Assembly: GCA_002454425.1 (NCBI GenBank)
Contig: DKIV01000037.1
Coordinates: 20,273 to 63,964, forward strand
Source of the DNA: Sphingobacteriaceae bacterium UBA6709
Lineage (GTDB): Bacteria; Bacteroidota; Bacteroidia; Sphingobacteriales; Sphingobacteriaceae
Length of the DNA: 43,692 bases
Direction of reading: 5' to 3'
The notes below the pieces were generated by a model that saw only the letters and a program-made list of their open reading frames with translations, made no database searches and had not been told where the DNA came from. Of this stretch, positions 6,720 to 14,893 are shown piece by piece; position 1 is the stretch's first letter, and each line of letters opens with the position of its first letter. The position numbers and the translations under genes are program-made.

Positions 6720-8390
6720 TTATTGCTTTTTAACCTCTTTTGCCCAGGTATCTTTTAATGTCACAGTTCTGTTAAACACTAATTTTCCAGGCGCAGAATC
6801 CTTATCGAGAGTAAAATAACCTTTTCTGATAAACTGATAGCTTTTGTGGGCTTCAGCATTTTTAAGATCGGGTTCTATATATGCTTCCGGGATTACCTGC
6901 AAACTCTGCGGGTTAATATGCTCCCTGAAATCACTATCGTCGCCCGCTGGATCTTCAACGTTAAACAAACGATCATAAAGTCTGATCTCCGCTTTCTCCG
7001 CGTGAGGAACACTTACCCAATGGATAGTCCCCTTAACCTTAATCTGAGTTTGGTCACTTCCTGATTTGGATTCCGGAAGGTATGAGCAATGTATTTCGGT
7101 GATATTGCCCTGCTCATCTTTCTCAAAAGACTCACATTTAACGATGTAGGCATGTTTTAGACGAACCATAAGCCCCGGGCCAAGACGAAAATACTTCTTG
7201 GTAGGATTCTCCATAAAGTCTTCATGCTCAATCCAGAGTTCACGACTAAACGGTACAGCACGCGTTCCACCTCCATTTTCCTCCTCGGGATTATTCTCGC
7301 CATCAAAAAATTCTACCTGGTCTTCCGGATAATTCGTAATAACCAACTTAACGGGATCCAAGACAGCCTGACGTCTCCACGCGGTCTTATTAAGATCCTC
7401 GCGAACGCAAAATTCAAGTAAGCTGACATCAATAATATTCTCACGCTTAGCAATACCTATACGATCACAGAATTCGCGAATGGAAGCCGGTGTAAATCCA
7501 CGTCTTCTCAAGGCGCTGATTGTTGGCATGCGCGGATCATCCCAACCCGAAACAAAACCTTCATTAACGAGCTGCAACAAACGTCTCTTGCTCATTAGCG
7601 TGTAGGTCATGTTTAATCTCGCAAATTCATACTGACGAGAAGGGAATATCTCCAACTGTTCAATAAACCAATCATATAACGCGCGATGCGGAATAAACTC
7701 GAGCGTACAAACAGAATGTGTAATTTCTTCGATAGAATCTGACTGTCCGTGAGCAAAATCATACATCGGGTAAATACACCAGGCATCACCAGTGCGATGG
7801 TGATGAGCATGGCGGATACGATACATGATCGGATCTCGCATATGCATATTGGGTGATGCCAGATCGATTTTCGCGCGTAACACCTTTTCGCCGTCCTGAT
7901 AGTTACCAGCACGCATTTCTTCGAATAAACGCAAGTTTTCCTCTATAGATCGTTCCCTAAAGGGAGAGGGTCTACCGGGTTCTGTTGGTGTACCTTTTTG
8001 TTCCGCGATCTCCTCCGGGGTGCTATCATCAACATAAGCTTTCCCCTTTTTAATAAGAGTTACGGCAAACTGATATATCTGTTCAAAATAATCGGACGCG
8101 TAAAGTTCATTCGCCCAGTTGAACCCGAGCCACTTTACATCTTCCTTAATGCTTTCTACATATTCCGTTTCTTCTTTTTCGGGATTCGTATCGTCAAAAC
8201 GCAGATTTGTCTGACCATTATAACGCTGCGCCAGGCCAAAGTTTAAGCATATTGATTTGGCATGACCGATATGTAGATATCCATTGGGCTCAGGAGGAAA
8301 ACGCGTATGCACGCGGCCTCCGTTCTTACCATTTCTGATATCTTCTTCTATAATTTCTTCTATAAAATTTAACGAACGATCTTCACTCAT
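6720..8390 (-). CDS. glnS: Glutaminyl-tRNA synthetase
   Basis: A class I synthetase of 556 residues that charges tRNA-Gln. The nucleotide-binding motifs are PPEPNGYLHIGH near residue 33 and LMSKRRL near 266 (KMSKS equivalent); the Gln-specific segments RFDDTNPEKEE and DFAHGQSDSIE are present, and the C-terminal anticodon-binding beta barrels follow. The start at 8390 (MSEDRSLNF) fits the family N-terminus better than the ATG two codons upstream. Presence of GlnRS means direct Gln charging. A TAnnTTTG box lies 16 bases before the start. Confidence 0.97.
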   Translation of the reverse strand: MSEDRSLNFIEEIIEEDIRNGKNGGRVHTRFPPEPNGYLHIGHAKSICLNFGLAQRYNGQTNLRFDDTNPEKEETEYVESIKEDVKWLGFNWANELYASDYFEQIYQFAVTLIKKGKAYVDDSTPEEIAEQKGTPTEPGRPSPFRERSIEENLRLFEEMRAGNYQDGEKVLRAKIDLASPNMHMRDPIMYRIRHAHHHRTGDAWCIYPMYDFAHGQSDSIEEITHSVCTLEFIPHRALYDWFIEQLEIFPSRQYEFARLNMTYTLMSKRRLLQLVNEGFVSGWDDPRMPTISALRRRGFTPASIREFCDRIGIAKRENIIDVSLLEFCVREDLNKTAWRRQAVLDPVKLVITNYPEDQVEFFDGENNPEEENGGGTRAVPFSRELWIEHEDFMENPTKKYFRLGPGLMVRLKHAYIVKCESFEKDEQGNITEIHCSYLPESKSGSDQTQIKVKGTIHWVSVPHAEKAEIRLYDRLFNVEDPAGDDSDFREHINPQSLQVIPEAYIEPDLKNAEAHKSYQFIRKGYFTLDKDSAPGKLVFNRTVTLKDTWAKEVKKQ

Positions 8391-8406
8391 ATACAACGTA
8401 AAATGT

Positions 8407-8414
8407 CAAATGTA
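8407..8414 (-). promoter_or_regulatory. -7 box of glnS
   Basis: Minus-strand TACATTTG matches TAnnTTTG, which would give a very short leader. No -33 TTG is clear. Confidence 0.35.
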
Positions 8415-8718
8415 ATAAAGATTGCTTAAATAACGGATTTACGCCAGGCGCTCGTTTAAAATTATATACTGAAGTTGCTTGATAAGCGTTAAAAAAACCA
8501 GAGGAGCTGTTGTGGGTAAATGTCTTTCAAAACTGATTTTATACTATCTACGACTTAGATTCTCATAAAATTTTAGTAGGTTTAGCAAGTAATTCAGATC
8601 CATATGAATTAACTCTTCTGAAATACAGAGTTTGCTGCGAACTTCTATAGATGTAGAAAAAACACCCCAATTAGCTGTATAATTAATTAAATTTAACGCT
8701 TATTCTTTCAACATTACT
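8415..8718. other. Divergent intergenic region without a gene
   Basis: About 300 AT-rich bases lie between glnS and the sigma-54 activator gene. I see no ORF, RNA gene, sigma-54 site or strong hairpin in it. It should hold the promoter of the activator. Confidence 0.5.
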
Positions 8719-10119
8719 ATGAACAAAATACTGATTGTTGACGACGAGATTAATATATGTTTGCTTTTATCGAAGTTCCTCGCTAAAAACGGCTATGATA
8801 CAACCATAGCAACCAGTGGGGCCGCCGCGATGGAGTTATTGGCGAAACAAAACTTTAATCTCATACTTTGCGACTTTAGACTTGAAGATACAGACGGCAG
8901 GGAAATCTTAAAAAGCGTGAAAGCGCAATATCCGTCTACGGCGGTAATAATTATCACAGGGTATTCGGATATCAAATTAGCAGTTGAACTAATAAAGCTT
9001 GGAGCATACGACTATATAACCAAACCATTATATCCTGATGAAATTCTCAATACTATCAATAAGGTAATTGAGGCTCAGGAGATGATAAATAAGAATGAAA
9101 ACTATCAGTCAGCAAGCCAAAGAAAAAATCCAGAACAGAAGTCAACAGGAAGCTCGTACATTGTGGGAAAAAGCGCTGCTTCGAAGTTACTACTGAAACA
9201 CATTGAACTGATTGCACCTACAGCCTATAGTGTCATCTTAACAGGAGAAAGCGGCACAGGAAAGGAAGCTGTGGCCAATGCCATTCATCAACAAAGCAAT
9301 CGCCGTGACAAACCTTTTGTTGCCATGGATTGTGGATCGTTAACCAAGGAACTCGCCGGAAGTGAGTTTTTCGGCCATGAGAAAGGTTCTTTTACAGGTG
9401 CGCTTTTCACCAAAATAGGTCATTTCGAACTTGCAAATGGTGGCACCCTCTTCCTTGATGAGGTAGGAAATCTTTCCTATGAAATTCAAGCCGCCCTTTT
9501 AAGAACCGTTCAGGAACGAAAAATAAGACGAATTGGAGGGACCAAGGAGATCGATTTGGATGTTCGCATTATCGTTGCCACCAACGAGAATTTACAACAG
9601 GCAATCGCAAGTGGGAGATTCAGGGAAGACCTCTACCACCGATTTAACGAGTTCAGCATAGAATTACCTCCTTTACGCAATAGAGATCACGATGTATTAT
9701 TGTTTGCTGAGCATTTTCTACGTTCAACAAATAAGGAATTAAACAGGAACCTTGAAACGATTTCTGATGAAGCCAAGGAAGCATTGCTGAGGTACCGCTG
9801 GCCAGGAAACATCAGGGAACTAAAAAATGTCATCCGGAGAGCTGCTTTATTATCTGAAAGCAATACGCTCATGCTGGAAGCGTTTCCGTTGGAAATTACA
9901 GGCCAGTCGAAAGAAGTCAGCATACCAATTGAACAACAGGCAACAGAGACAATTCGCGATGCCAGAAAAGGATTAAAGGATGCTGCTCAGGAAGCAGAAT
10001 ACGAAACTATTATGCGAGTTCTAAAAGAGGTAAACTTCAACAAAACCAAAGCCGCTCAAATATTAAATATCGATCGGAAAACTTTGTACAATAAGATGAA
10101 AAGCGGAAAATTGTCTTAG
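8719..10119 (+). CDS. Sigma-54-dependent response regulator, NtrC family
   Basis: Three domains in 466 residues. The receiver has the acid pair D8-D9, phospho-acceptor D52, T80 and K102. The AAA+ domain has Walker A GESGTGKE (176-183), the sigma-54 contact loop as GSFTGA (223-228, Ser for Ala), Walker B GGTLFLDE (241-248) and an arginine-rich C-terminal part. A Fis-type helix-turn-helix (about 432-462, NKTKAAQILNIDRKTLYNKM) ends the protein. It should open sigma-54 promoters when phosphorylated. No histidine kinase is encoded next to it; instead a receiver-PAS protein follows across a sigma-54 promoter match. The true kinase must lie elsewhere. Confidence 0.93.
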   Translation: MNKILIVDDEINICLLLSKFLAKNGYDTTIATSGAAAMELLAKQNFNLILCDFRLEDTDGREILKSVKAQYPSTAVIIITGYSDIKLAVELIKLGAYDYITKPLYPDEILNTINKVIEAQEMINKNENYQSASQRKNPEQKSTGSSYIVGKSAASKLLLKHIELIAPTAYSVILTGESGTGKEAVANAIHQQSNRRDKPFVAMDCGSLTKELAGSEFFGHEKGSFTGALFTKIGHFELANGGTLFLDEVGNLSYEIQAALLRTVQERKIRRIGGTKEIDLDVRIIVATNENLQQAIASGRFREDLYHRFNEFSIELPPLRNRDHDVLLFAEHFLRSTNKELNRNLETISDEAKEALLRYRWPGNIRELKNVIRRAALLSESNTLMLEAFPLEITGQSKEVSIPIEQQATETIRDARKGLKDAAQEAEYETIMRVLKEVNFNKTKAAQILNIDRKTLYNKMKSGKLS

Positions 10120-10151
10120 TCAATACACCATCAAATAATTACATTCATACG

Positions 10152-10167
10152 TGGCATCACTTTTGCC
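10152..10167 (+). promoter_or_regulatory. Predicted sigma-54 promoter (-24/-12)
   Basis: TGGCATCACTTTTGCC matches TGGCACN5TTGC with GG and GC spaced exactly 12 bases apart. It lies in the 121-base gap between the sigma-54 activator gene and the receiver-PAS gene, on their strand, giving a predicted transcript start near 10178 and a leader of about 60 bases. Confidence 0.6.
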
Positions 10168-10240
10168 TATTAGTAAATAGCGCGAGACTTAACGCTGGAA
10201 ATAAGCTGGTTTATTTCTATCTGTGTAGCCCGCTCCTTAA

Positions 10241-11173
10241 ATGCAAAAGGTAAATATCCTCTATATCGGCGACAATGAGAGCCATTTCAAAAAGATTAAG
10301 CACAATGTTGAGACCTTTGATTCTGTAGAAGTTTATGACATTTTATGGATAAATCGCTACAGTGAGGCAATTAATGCTTTATTGAAAAAAAACGTCGCGA
10401 TTGCCATCATCGACGAGACACTGGAAGCTCAATCAAGCTACGAATTCTTCCGCGAGGCTATAAATTCCAAGTGCACGCCCTCCCTCATCCTTCTATATAA
10501 AGATAGTGAGGATAAGAACATTGATAAAATTCTTGATTTCCCAATTGCCGATAAATTAAAAATTGAGGAGTTATCAGAGCGGGCTCTTACTAGATGCATA
10601 TCCTATACTCTTAGAAACCAACGGGAACTGAACAGCTTAAAGCAAAATGAACTCAAATTCCGAACGCTCTTTGAGAGAAGCCAGGAACCCATGTTTATTG
10701 TAAGAGATGGTTTGATTTCCGATGTAAACAAGTCCATGCAGGAACTAATGGGCGCCGGCTCTTCAAGCCTGATAAGACACGAATTTAAAAAGCTTTTTGC
10801 GAATCAGTTGCAGTATTTCAATTATATCAATCAGCTTGAGAAGCTGGGCAATATAACCGAAATGGAACTCACATTACTTACTCCGACAGATGACCGCATC
10901 TTATGCGATATCAGTAGCTTCACGCAAATATCCCAACATGGGGATACTCAACATTATTTTTGCCACATAAAAAATTCAAGATCAACGGATCTATCCGAAA
11001 CCGAAGTATGTGGTTATGAATCAGAAATGCTATCTATGGCGGAAGAAATAAGAAATGCAGCCATTGAATTCAGAAATAACCCGCGACGCCATCGCTTACT
11101 AGATATCATACGATCACACTGCGAAAAGATTATTGAAATATCGGCATCCATGATTATCATCCTTTGGCTGTAG
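10241..11173 (+). CDS. Receiver-PAS signalling protein lacking an output domain
   Basis: The 310-residue product begins like a receiver domain (ILYIGDNESHFKKI), with an Asp at the phospho-acceptor strand (IAIIDETLE, about residue 58) but only one of the usual acidic pair and no clear T/S at strand 4, so it looks degenerate. A linker helix (ELSERALTRCISYTLRNQREL) leads into a PAS domain (about 137-250, FRTLFERSQEPMFIVRDGLI). The last 55 residues are helical and end in a hydrophobic run, IIILWL, with no HisKA H-box, ATPase, GGDEF or HTH motifs. It may be a truncated histidine kinase or a stand-alone sensor/adaptor. The sigma-54 site upstream links it to the activator before it. Confidence 0.7.
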   Translation: MQKVNILYIGDNESHFKKIKHNVETFDSVEVYDILWINRYSEAINALLKKNVAIAIIDETLEAQSSYEFFREAINSKCTPSLILLYKDSEDKNIDKILDFPIADKLKIEELSERALTRCISYTLRNQRELNSLKQNELKFRTLFERSQEPMFIVRDGLISDVNKSMQELMGAGSSSLIRHEFKKLFANQLQYFNYINQLEKLGNITEMELTLLTPTDDRILCDISSFTQISQHGDTQHYFCHIKNSRSTDLSETEVCGYESEMLSMAEEIRNAAIEFRNNPRRHRLLDIIRSHCEKIIEISASMIIILWL

Positions 11174-11228
11174 CAGTTAGCCCCCCCTAGCTATACCTCA
11201 TCTATGCGGCTTTGCAGTGCGTGATCGG

Positions 11229-11326
11229 GGAAAAAACTAACCACCAGTAGAGCGTAAACCGTATAGGCTTCTACGGTCCACAAAGCCCAAAAAAGGAAAA
11301 AACTAACCACCAGTAGAGCGTAAACC
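11229..11326. repeat. Pair of 32-bp direct repeats
   Basis: Two identical 32-base copies (11229-11260 and 11295-11326; core actaaccaccagtagagcg) lie 66 bases apart start to start, with a 34-base unrelated spacer. They sit in the gene-free 280 bases before the YtxH gene. Function unknown. Confidence 0.8.
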
Positions 11327-11454
11327 CATTCCAACGAAATTGTAAAGATTCCGATGCAATACCCACATATTCTATAAAAAACAAAATCTGCCAAAACAGT
11401 TAAGTTTAAAAAATTGTATTATTATCGAATATACATTTCATAATTAGTTAAGCT

Positions 11455-11727
11455 ATGAATAATAACTCCAAAATCTTAGTTGCATTATTAGCAGGAGTTG
11501 CTGCCGGAGCGGCACTCGGTATTATTTTCGCTCCTGAAAAGGGATCAGAAACCCGCGATAAGTTGAACGATGCCTTAAAAAATCTCGGCGATTCTATAAA
11601 AGACCGGGCTGCAGAAGAGATCGAGCATCTTGCTTCTTTCAAAGATAAAGTTGTAGATGGCATAAAAAGCAAGCTGCATGATACAGAAGAAACGCTTAAC
11701 CACGTAGATCCGGTAGAGCATGCATAA
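11455..11727 (+). CDS. YtxH domain protein
   Basis: A 90-residue protein with the YtxH plan: a short N-terminus, one glycine/alanine-rich membrane segment (residues 6-26, VALLAGVAAGAALGIIFAPEKG) and a charged helical tail (RDKLNDALKNLGDSIKDRA). The family is associated with general stress in Firmicutes and is common in Bacteroidetes, but has no defined biochemistry. It is the first of three tightly packed genes; the next begins 34 bases later. Confidence 0.85.
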   Translation: MNNNSKILVALLAGVAAGAALGIIFAPEKGSETRDKLNDALKNLGDSIKDRAAEEIEHLASFKDKVVDGIKSKLHDTEETLNHVDPVEHA

Positions 11728-11761
11728 ATAGCGCATTTTACGAATTGAACAAATTATTATT

Positions 11762-12130
11762 ATGCCTGAAAACACGGAAGAAAATCAACCCGACTTTGTT
11801 TCAACACTGAAAGATTGGGTAACAACCAAATTGGAAATAACACGTCTTAGCGCCATTGAGCGCCTGACGGTTGTCATCTCGGCGTTAGTCACTATCACTT
11901 GTGTAATTATTGCCGGAGTATTAACGTTCCTATTTGCGTCTGTTACGCTAGCACTTTTCTTGGGGGAAATCATCGGATCGTATGCCGCAGGATTTGGCAT
12001 AGTAGCACTTTTATATCTCTTTATTGCCCTTGTATTAGTGTATTTTAAAGATCGATTCATTGACCGGCGTCTGCAGGATTTTATTGTAAAAATGATTTTC
12101 AAGAAGAAGAACGATGGAAAAGAACTTTAA
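11762..12130 (+). CDS. Holin-superfamily-like membrane protein (Phage_holin_3_6 type)
   Basis: The 122-residue product has an amphipathic N-terminal helix (STLKDWVTTKLEITRLSAIERL), two long hydrophobic segments (about 38-68 and 71-97) and a basic C-terminal tail (FIVKMIFKKKN). This is the pattern of the phage_holin_3_6 / YqjE-like family, which in chromosomes accompanies YtxH or YqjD-type proteins and is not a phage lysis protein. The stop codon overlaps the next gene by 17 bases, so the two are translationally coupled. Confidence 0.75.
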   Translation: MPENTEENQPDFVSTLKDWVTTKLEITRLSAIERLTVVISALVTITCVIIAGVLTFLFASVTLALFLGEIIGSYAAGFGIVALLYLFIALVLVYFKDRFIDRRLQDFIVKMIFKKKNDGKEL

Positions 12131-12563
12131 AACTCTCGCGGAACTGCAGATGGAAATCGAAGTCCTGAAGGTTCAAAACTTCAAACAGGAAGAACTCATA
12201 AAAGCATCATTAAGCAAGCCTGTAGAGATCTATCGGTCAATAAAGAGTCTTGTTCAATCTGCAAACCAGAAAACCAATAATGGATTAGACTTCGTAAAAA
12301 ACGACCTCATTTCGGGCGTAAGCTCGTTAATTGTGCCCGTACTTTTAAACGGAGTCTTATTCAGGAAGTCTGGAGTATTTGTGAAAAGTCTCGTATGGAT
12401 ACTTTCACGAAAGGCAGCAAAGCAGGTTAATGCCGACACCTTCTCCGGCATTGTTGAGAAGGCTAAGAGCTTTATCAGCGACAAAATACCTGCTATATTT
12501 TCCCAGAAGAGAAAACGCCCAGTAGCTCAAACTACTCCCACCGATGCATTTAGCGCATCATAA
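12114..12563 (+). CDS. Unknown protein of the YtxH operon
   Basis: I do not recognise a named family in this 149-residue protein. It starts with a coiled-coil-like helix (residues 5-30, LAELQMEIEVLKVQNFKQEE), continues with a helix containing KSLVQSANQKTNN, has a moderately hydrophobic middle (SSLIVPVLLNGVLF, about 71-85; VFVKSLVWIL) and ends in a basic, Thr/Ser-rich tail. It overlaps the holin-like gene by 17 bases and closes the operon. A peripheral or monotopic membrane partner of the two preceding proteins is a reasonable inference only. Confidence 0.7.
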   Translation: MEKNFKTLAELQMEIEVLKVQNFKQEELIKASLSKPVEIYRSIKSLVQSANQKTNNGLDFVKNDLISGVSSLIVPVLLNGVLFRKSGVFVKSLVWILSRKAAKQVNADTFSGIVEKAKSFISDKIPAIFSQKRKRPVAQTTPTDAFSAS

Positions 12564-12709
12564 AGTAAACTGTATCGGATACGCGAAGTGTGAAAACACA
12601 GCCCCGACAAACAATCGAAAGGAACATTATTATGTCACACAAAATGATATAATAACCATGCCACATGGCGATCTAAAATCCGCTTCAGTATAGGCTTACC
12701 AATAAAAGA

Positions 12710-12749
12710 AATGCCAACGACTCCTCAAAAAGCGTTGGCATTTTTTTAT
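12710..12749. terminator. Bidirectional terminator between the YtxH operon and the fucose synthase gene
   Basis: A perfect 10-bp stem (aatgccaacg / cgttggcatt) with a 13-base loop is followed by T7 on the plus strand and by TTCTTTTATT on the minus strand. It lies between two convergent units. Confidence 0.85.
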
Positions 12750-12759
12750 TGCGAAACCT

Positions 12760-13713
12760 TTAATAGCGGCTTAAAAAATCTTCATAAGCCAGTTTAATTC
12801 CATCTTCCAGTTCTACCTGGTGTTTCCAGCCATAACCGTTAAGCTTGGATACTTCCATAAGCTTGCGCGGTGTACCATCGGGCTTAGATGTATCAAAGTC
12901 GATCTCTCCCTCAAAGCCAATAATTTTCTTGACTAAAAATGCAAGGTCTTTGATGCTGATATCCTCTCCGGTACCAATGTTTACCAGGGTTGGTTCTTCA
13001 TAGTTATCCATAAGATAAACACATGCGTCAGCGAGATCATCAGCAAACAGAAATTCGCGTTTAGGACTTCCCGTTCCCCAAATAGTAACGTTAGTAAGAC
13101 CGTTTATCTTCGCCTCATGAAATCTTCTGATCAGAGCAGGCAATACATGCGAATTCTCTGGATGATAATTATCGTTATAGCCATATAAATTTGTTGGCAT
13201 CACTGAGATGAAGTTACAGCCATACTGCGCGCGATATGCTTCGCACATTTTTATACCTGCTATCTTTGCAATAGCATAAGGCTCATTAGTCGGCTCGAGC
13301 AAGCCAGTAAGAAGATAATCTTCTTTTAAAGGTTGAGGTGCCATTTTTGGATAAATACAACTCGAACCTAAAAACATCAACTTTTTTACTCCGTTTAAAT
13401 ATGCCGAGTGGATCACATTGTTTTGAATCATCAGATTCTCATACAAGAACTGTCCTCTGTAAGTATTGTTAGCAACAATACCGCCCACTTTTGCAGCAGC
13501 AAGGAAAACATAATCAGGTTTCTCAAGTTCAAAAAACTCACGCACCGCTTCTTGATTTGTTAAATCCAGTTCTGAAGACGTCTTTACAACGAAGTTAGTA
13601 AACCCTTCCTTTTGCAACTTTCTGTGAATGGCCGAGCCCACCATTCCACGGTGACCGGCTATATAAATTTTTGCTTCTTTTTCCACTGATTGATTGATTG
13701 AACGTTTCTTCAA
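12760..13713 (-). CDS. fcl: GDP-L-fucose synthase (epimerase/reductase)
   Basis: The 317-residue protein converts GDP-4-keto-6-deoxymannose to GDP-L-fucose with NADPH. It has the extended SDR motifs: cofactor loop GHRGMVG near residue 20, catalytic region LGSSCIYP with Ser, and Y-x-x-x-K in EPYAIAKIAG. It also has the family feature MPTNLYGYNDNYHPENSHV. The partner GDP-mannose 4,6-dehydratase is not in the window. It follows the AraC gene by 99 bases on the same strand, so read-through is possible, although fucose synthesis and rhamnose breakdown are different pathways. Confidence 0.93.
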   Translation of the reverse strand: MKKRSINQSVEKEAKIYIAGHRGMVGSAIHRKLQKEGFTNFVVKTSSELDLTNQEAVREFFELEKPDYVFLAAAKVGGIVANNTYRGQFLYENLMIQNNVIHSAYLNGVKKLMFLGSSCIYPKMAPQPLKEDYLLTGLLEPTNEPYAIAKIAGIKMCEAYRAQYGCNFISVMPTNLYGYNDNYHPENSHVLPALIRRFHEAKINGLTNVTIWGTGSPKREFLFADDLADACVYLMDNYEEPTLVNIGTGEDISIKDLAFLVKKIIGFEGEIDFDTSKPDGTPRKLMEVSKLNGYGWKHQVELEDGIKLAYEDFLSRY

Positions 13714-13812
13714 AGATAAAATTTCTTGTTAGATTTTAAAACCCCTCTAATTACCAGCACCTTTCATTAACATTTTTTTAATCAAATTGCCGTTTTAAGA
13801 AACAAAATGAAT

Positions 13813-14730
13813 TCAGCTATTGCGTTTTCCCTGGGTAATCTCCCGATAACGTATGGGCGTTACCCCGGTCTTCTTTTTAAAGACCGTACAAAAGTAATCC
13901 GCGTTACTTAATCCCGCTTCATAGGCAATCTGCTGACTATTAAGCAAAGTGCTCGCGAGCAGCTCCTTACTATGCTGTATCTTTAATTCTAAGATATACT
14001 GCGCCGGTCCAAAGCCCGTGTACTGTTTAAACAGACGACGAAACCATGAGTAACTCATATTCACGCGGTTAGCGACCTCCTCCGGGGAAATATCCAATCT
14101 AAAATTCTCTCTGATAATGATCTTTGCCTTATTAATTTGATTGACGACTTTTAAATCATCAAATGAAGCATGCTTATTTTGCGAATAGGCATGCCCTAAT
14201 AAAAGGTCTACAATCCCGGCAAGCAACTGCTGATAGCCGGCGCGTTGCTCGGTGGCAATATCTATCGCCTTTTTATAAAGATCAACGATATCCTCCCTCA
14301 GCCCCACCGCAAACAAAGGATTAGCTGCTTCAAAGAACCGCTTTGAAACCCTATTATCGATGCTCGATCCTTCAAAACCGATCCAATATTCATCCCAGCC
14401 ACCAGTCTTCTCGGGGGCGTAGCTATGCCATTCTCCCGGAAAAATCAAAAACATCGTTCCCTCTTTCACCTCATCTCCCCCAAACGACTGAGACCTGAGT
14501 AATCCACTACCGCGGGTAATATATAAGAGCTGATACTCATTTAAAACACGACCCCGCTGGTCTGAGAAGAGATAGCTTGCGGGATGACTTTCGGGAGGGT
14601 ATATGGAATTCGGATAAACATGTTGATATCCAACAGAATTTATTGTCGTTCCCCATTCTTTATCCTCCTCGTTAGCAAAAAGATACTTTACATAAACCGA
14701 CTTGTCCATAATATTACTTGTTGTTGGCAA
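13813..14730 (-). CDS. AraC-family regulator, probably of the rhamnose genes
   Basis: A 305-residue protein with an N-terminal cupin-like sensing domain (about 40-160, including LLYITRGSGLLRS and FPGEWHSY) and a C-terminal AraC DNA-binding domain with two helix-turn-helices (about 200-300; ISPEEVANRVNMSYSWFRRLFKQ and SQQIAYEAGLSNADYFCTVFKK). It is divergent from rhaB, sharing a 163-base control region, which is the usual arrangement for RhaR/RhaS-like activators. The effector is inferred to be L-rhamnose from position alone. Confidence 0.85.
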   Translation of the reverse strand: MPTTSNIMDKSVYVKYLFANEEDKEWGTTINSVGYQHVYPNSIYPPESHPASYLFSDQRGRVLNEYQLLYITRGSGLLRSQSFGGDEVKEGTMFLIFPGEWHSYAPEKTGGWDEYWIGFEGSSIDNRVSKRFFEAANPLFAVGLREDIVDLYKKAIDIATEQRAGYQQLLAGIVDLLLGHAYSQNKHASFDDLKVVNQINKAKIIIRENFRLDISPEEVANRVNMSYSWFRRLFKQYTGFGPAQYILELKIQHSKELLASTLLNSQQIAYEAGLSNADYFCTVFKKKTGVTPIRYREITQGKRNS

Positions 14731-14750
14731 AATCGCAGAAGATTCATGTC

Positions 14751-14768
14751 AGAAGCCACGCCGCTTCT
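14751..14768. promoter_or_regulatory. Inverted repeat in the AraC/rhaB control region
   Basis: agaagc-N6-gcttct lies in the divergent region, 20 bases before the AraC start and 126 before rhaB. It could be an operator. AraC proteins more often bind direct repeats, so this is weak. Confidence 0.3.
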
Positions 14769-14893
14769 AACATTTGGCATGTAAAGATAAACACAAGGAA
14801 TGTCAAAAATCAAAGTATATAAATCAAAATAAGAAGCGTATAATGATTTCAATACGATACTTTCGCAATATAAACTTATTTCCATACCTAAAG

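Noticed and set aside
11229..11326. CRISPR array
   Set aside because: Only two repeats and one spacer, no cas gene in the window and no leader; kept as a simple repeat pair.
11762..12130. Prophage indicated by the holin-like gene
   Set aside because: No other phage gene is nearby, and this family is a common chromosomal partner of YtxH proteins.
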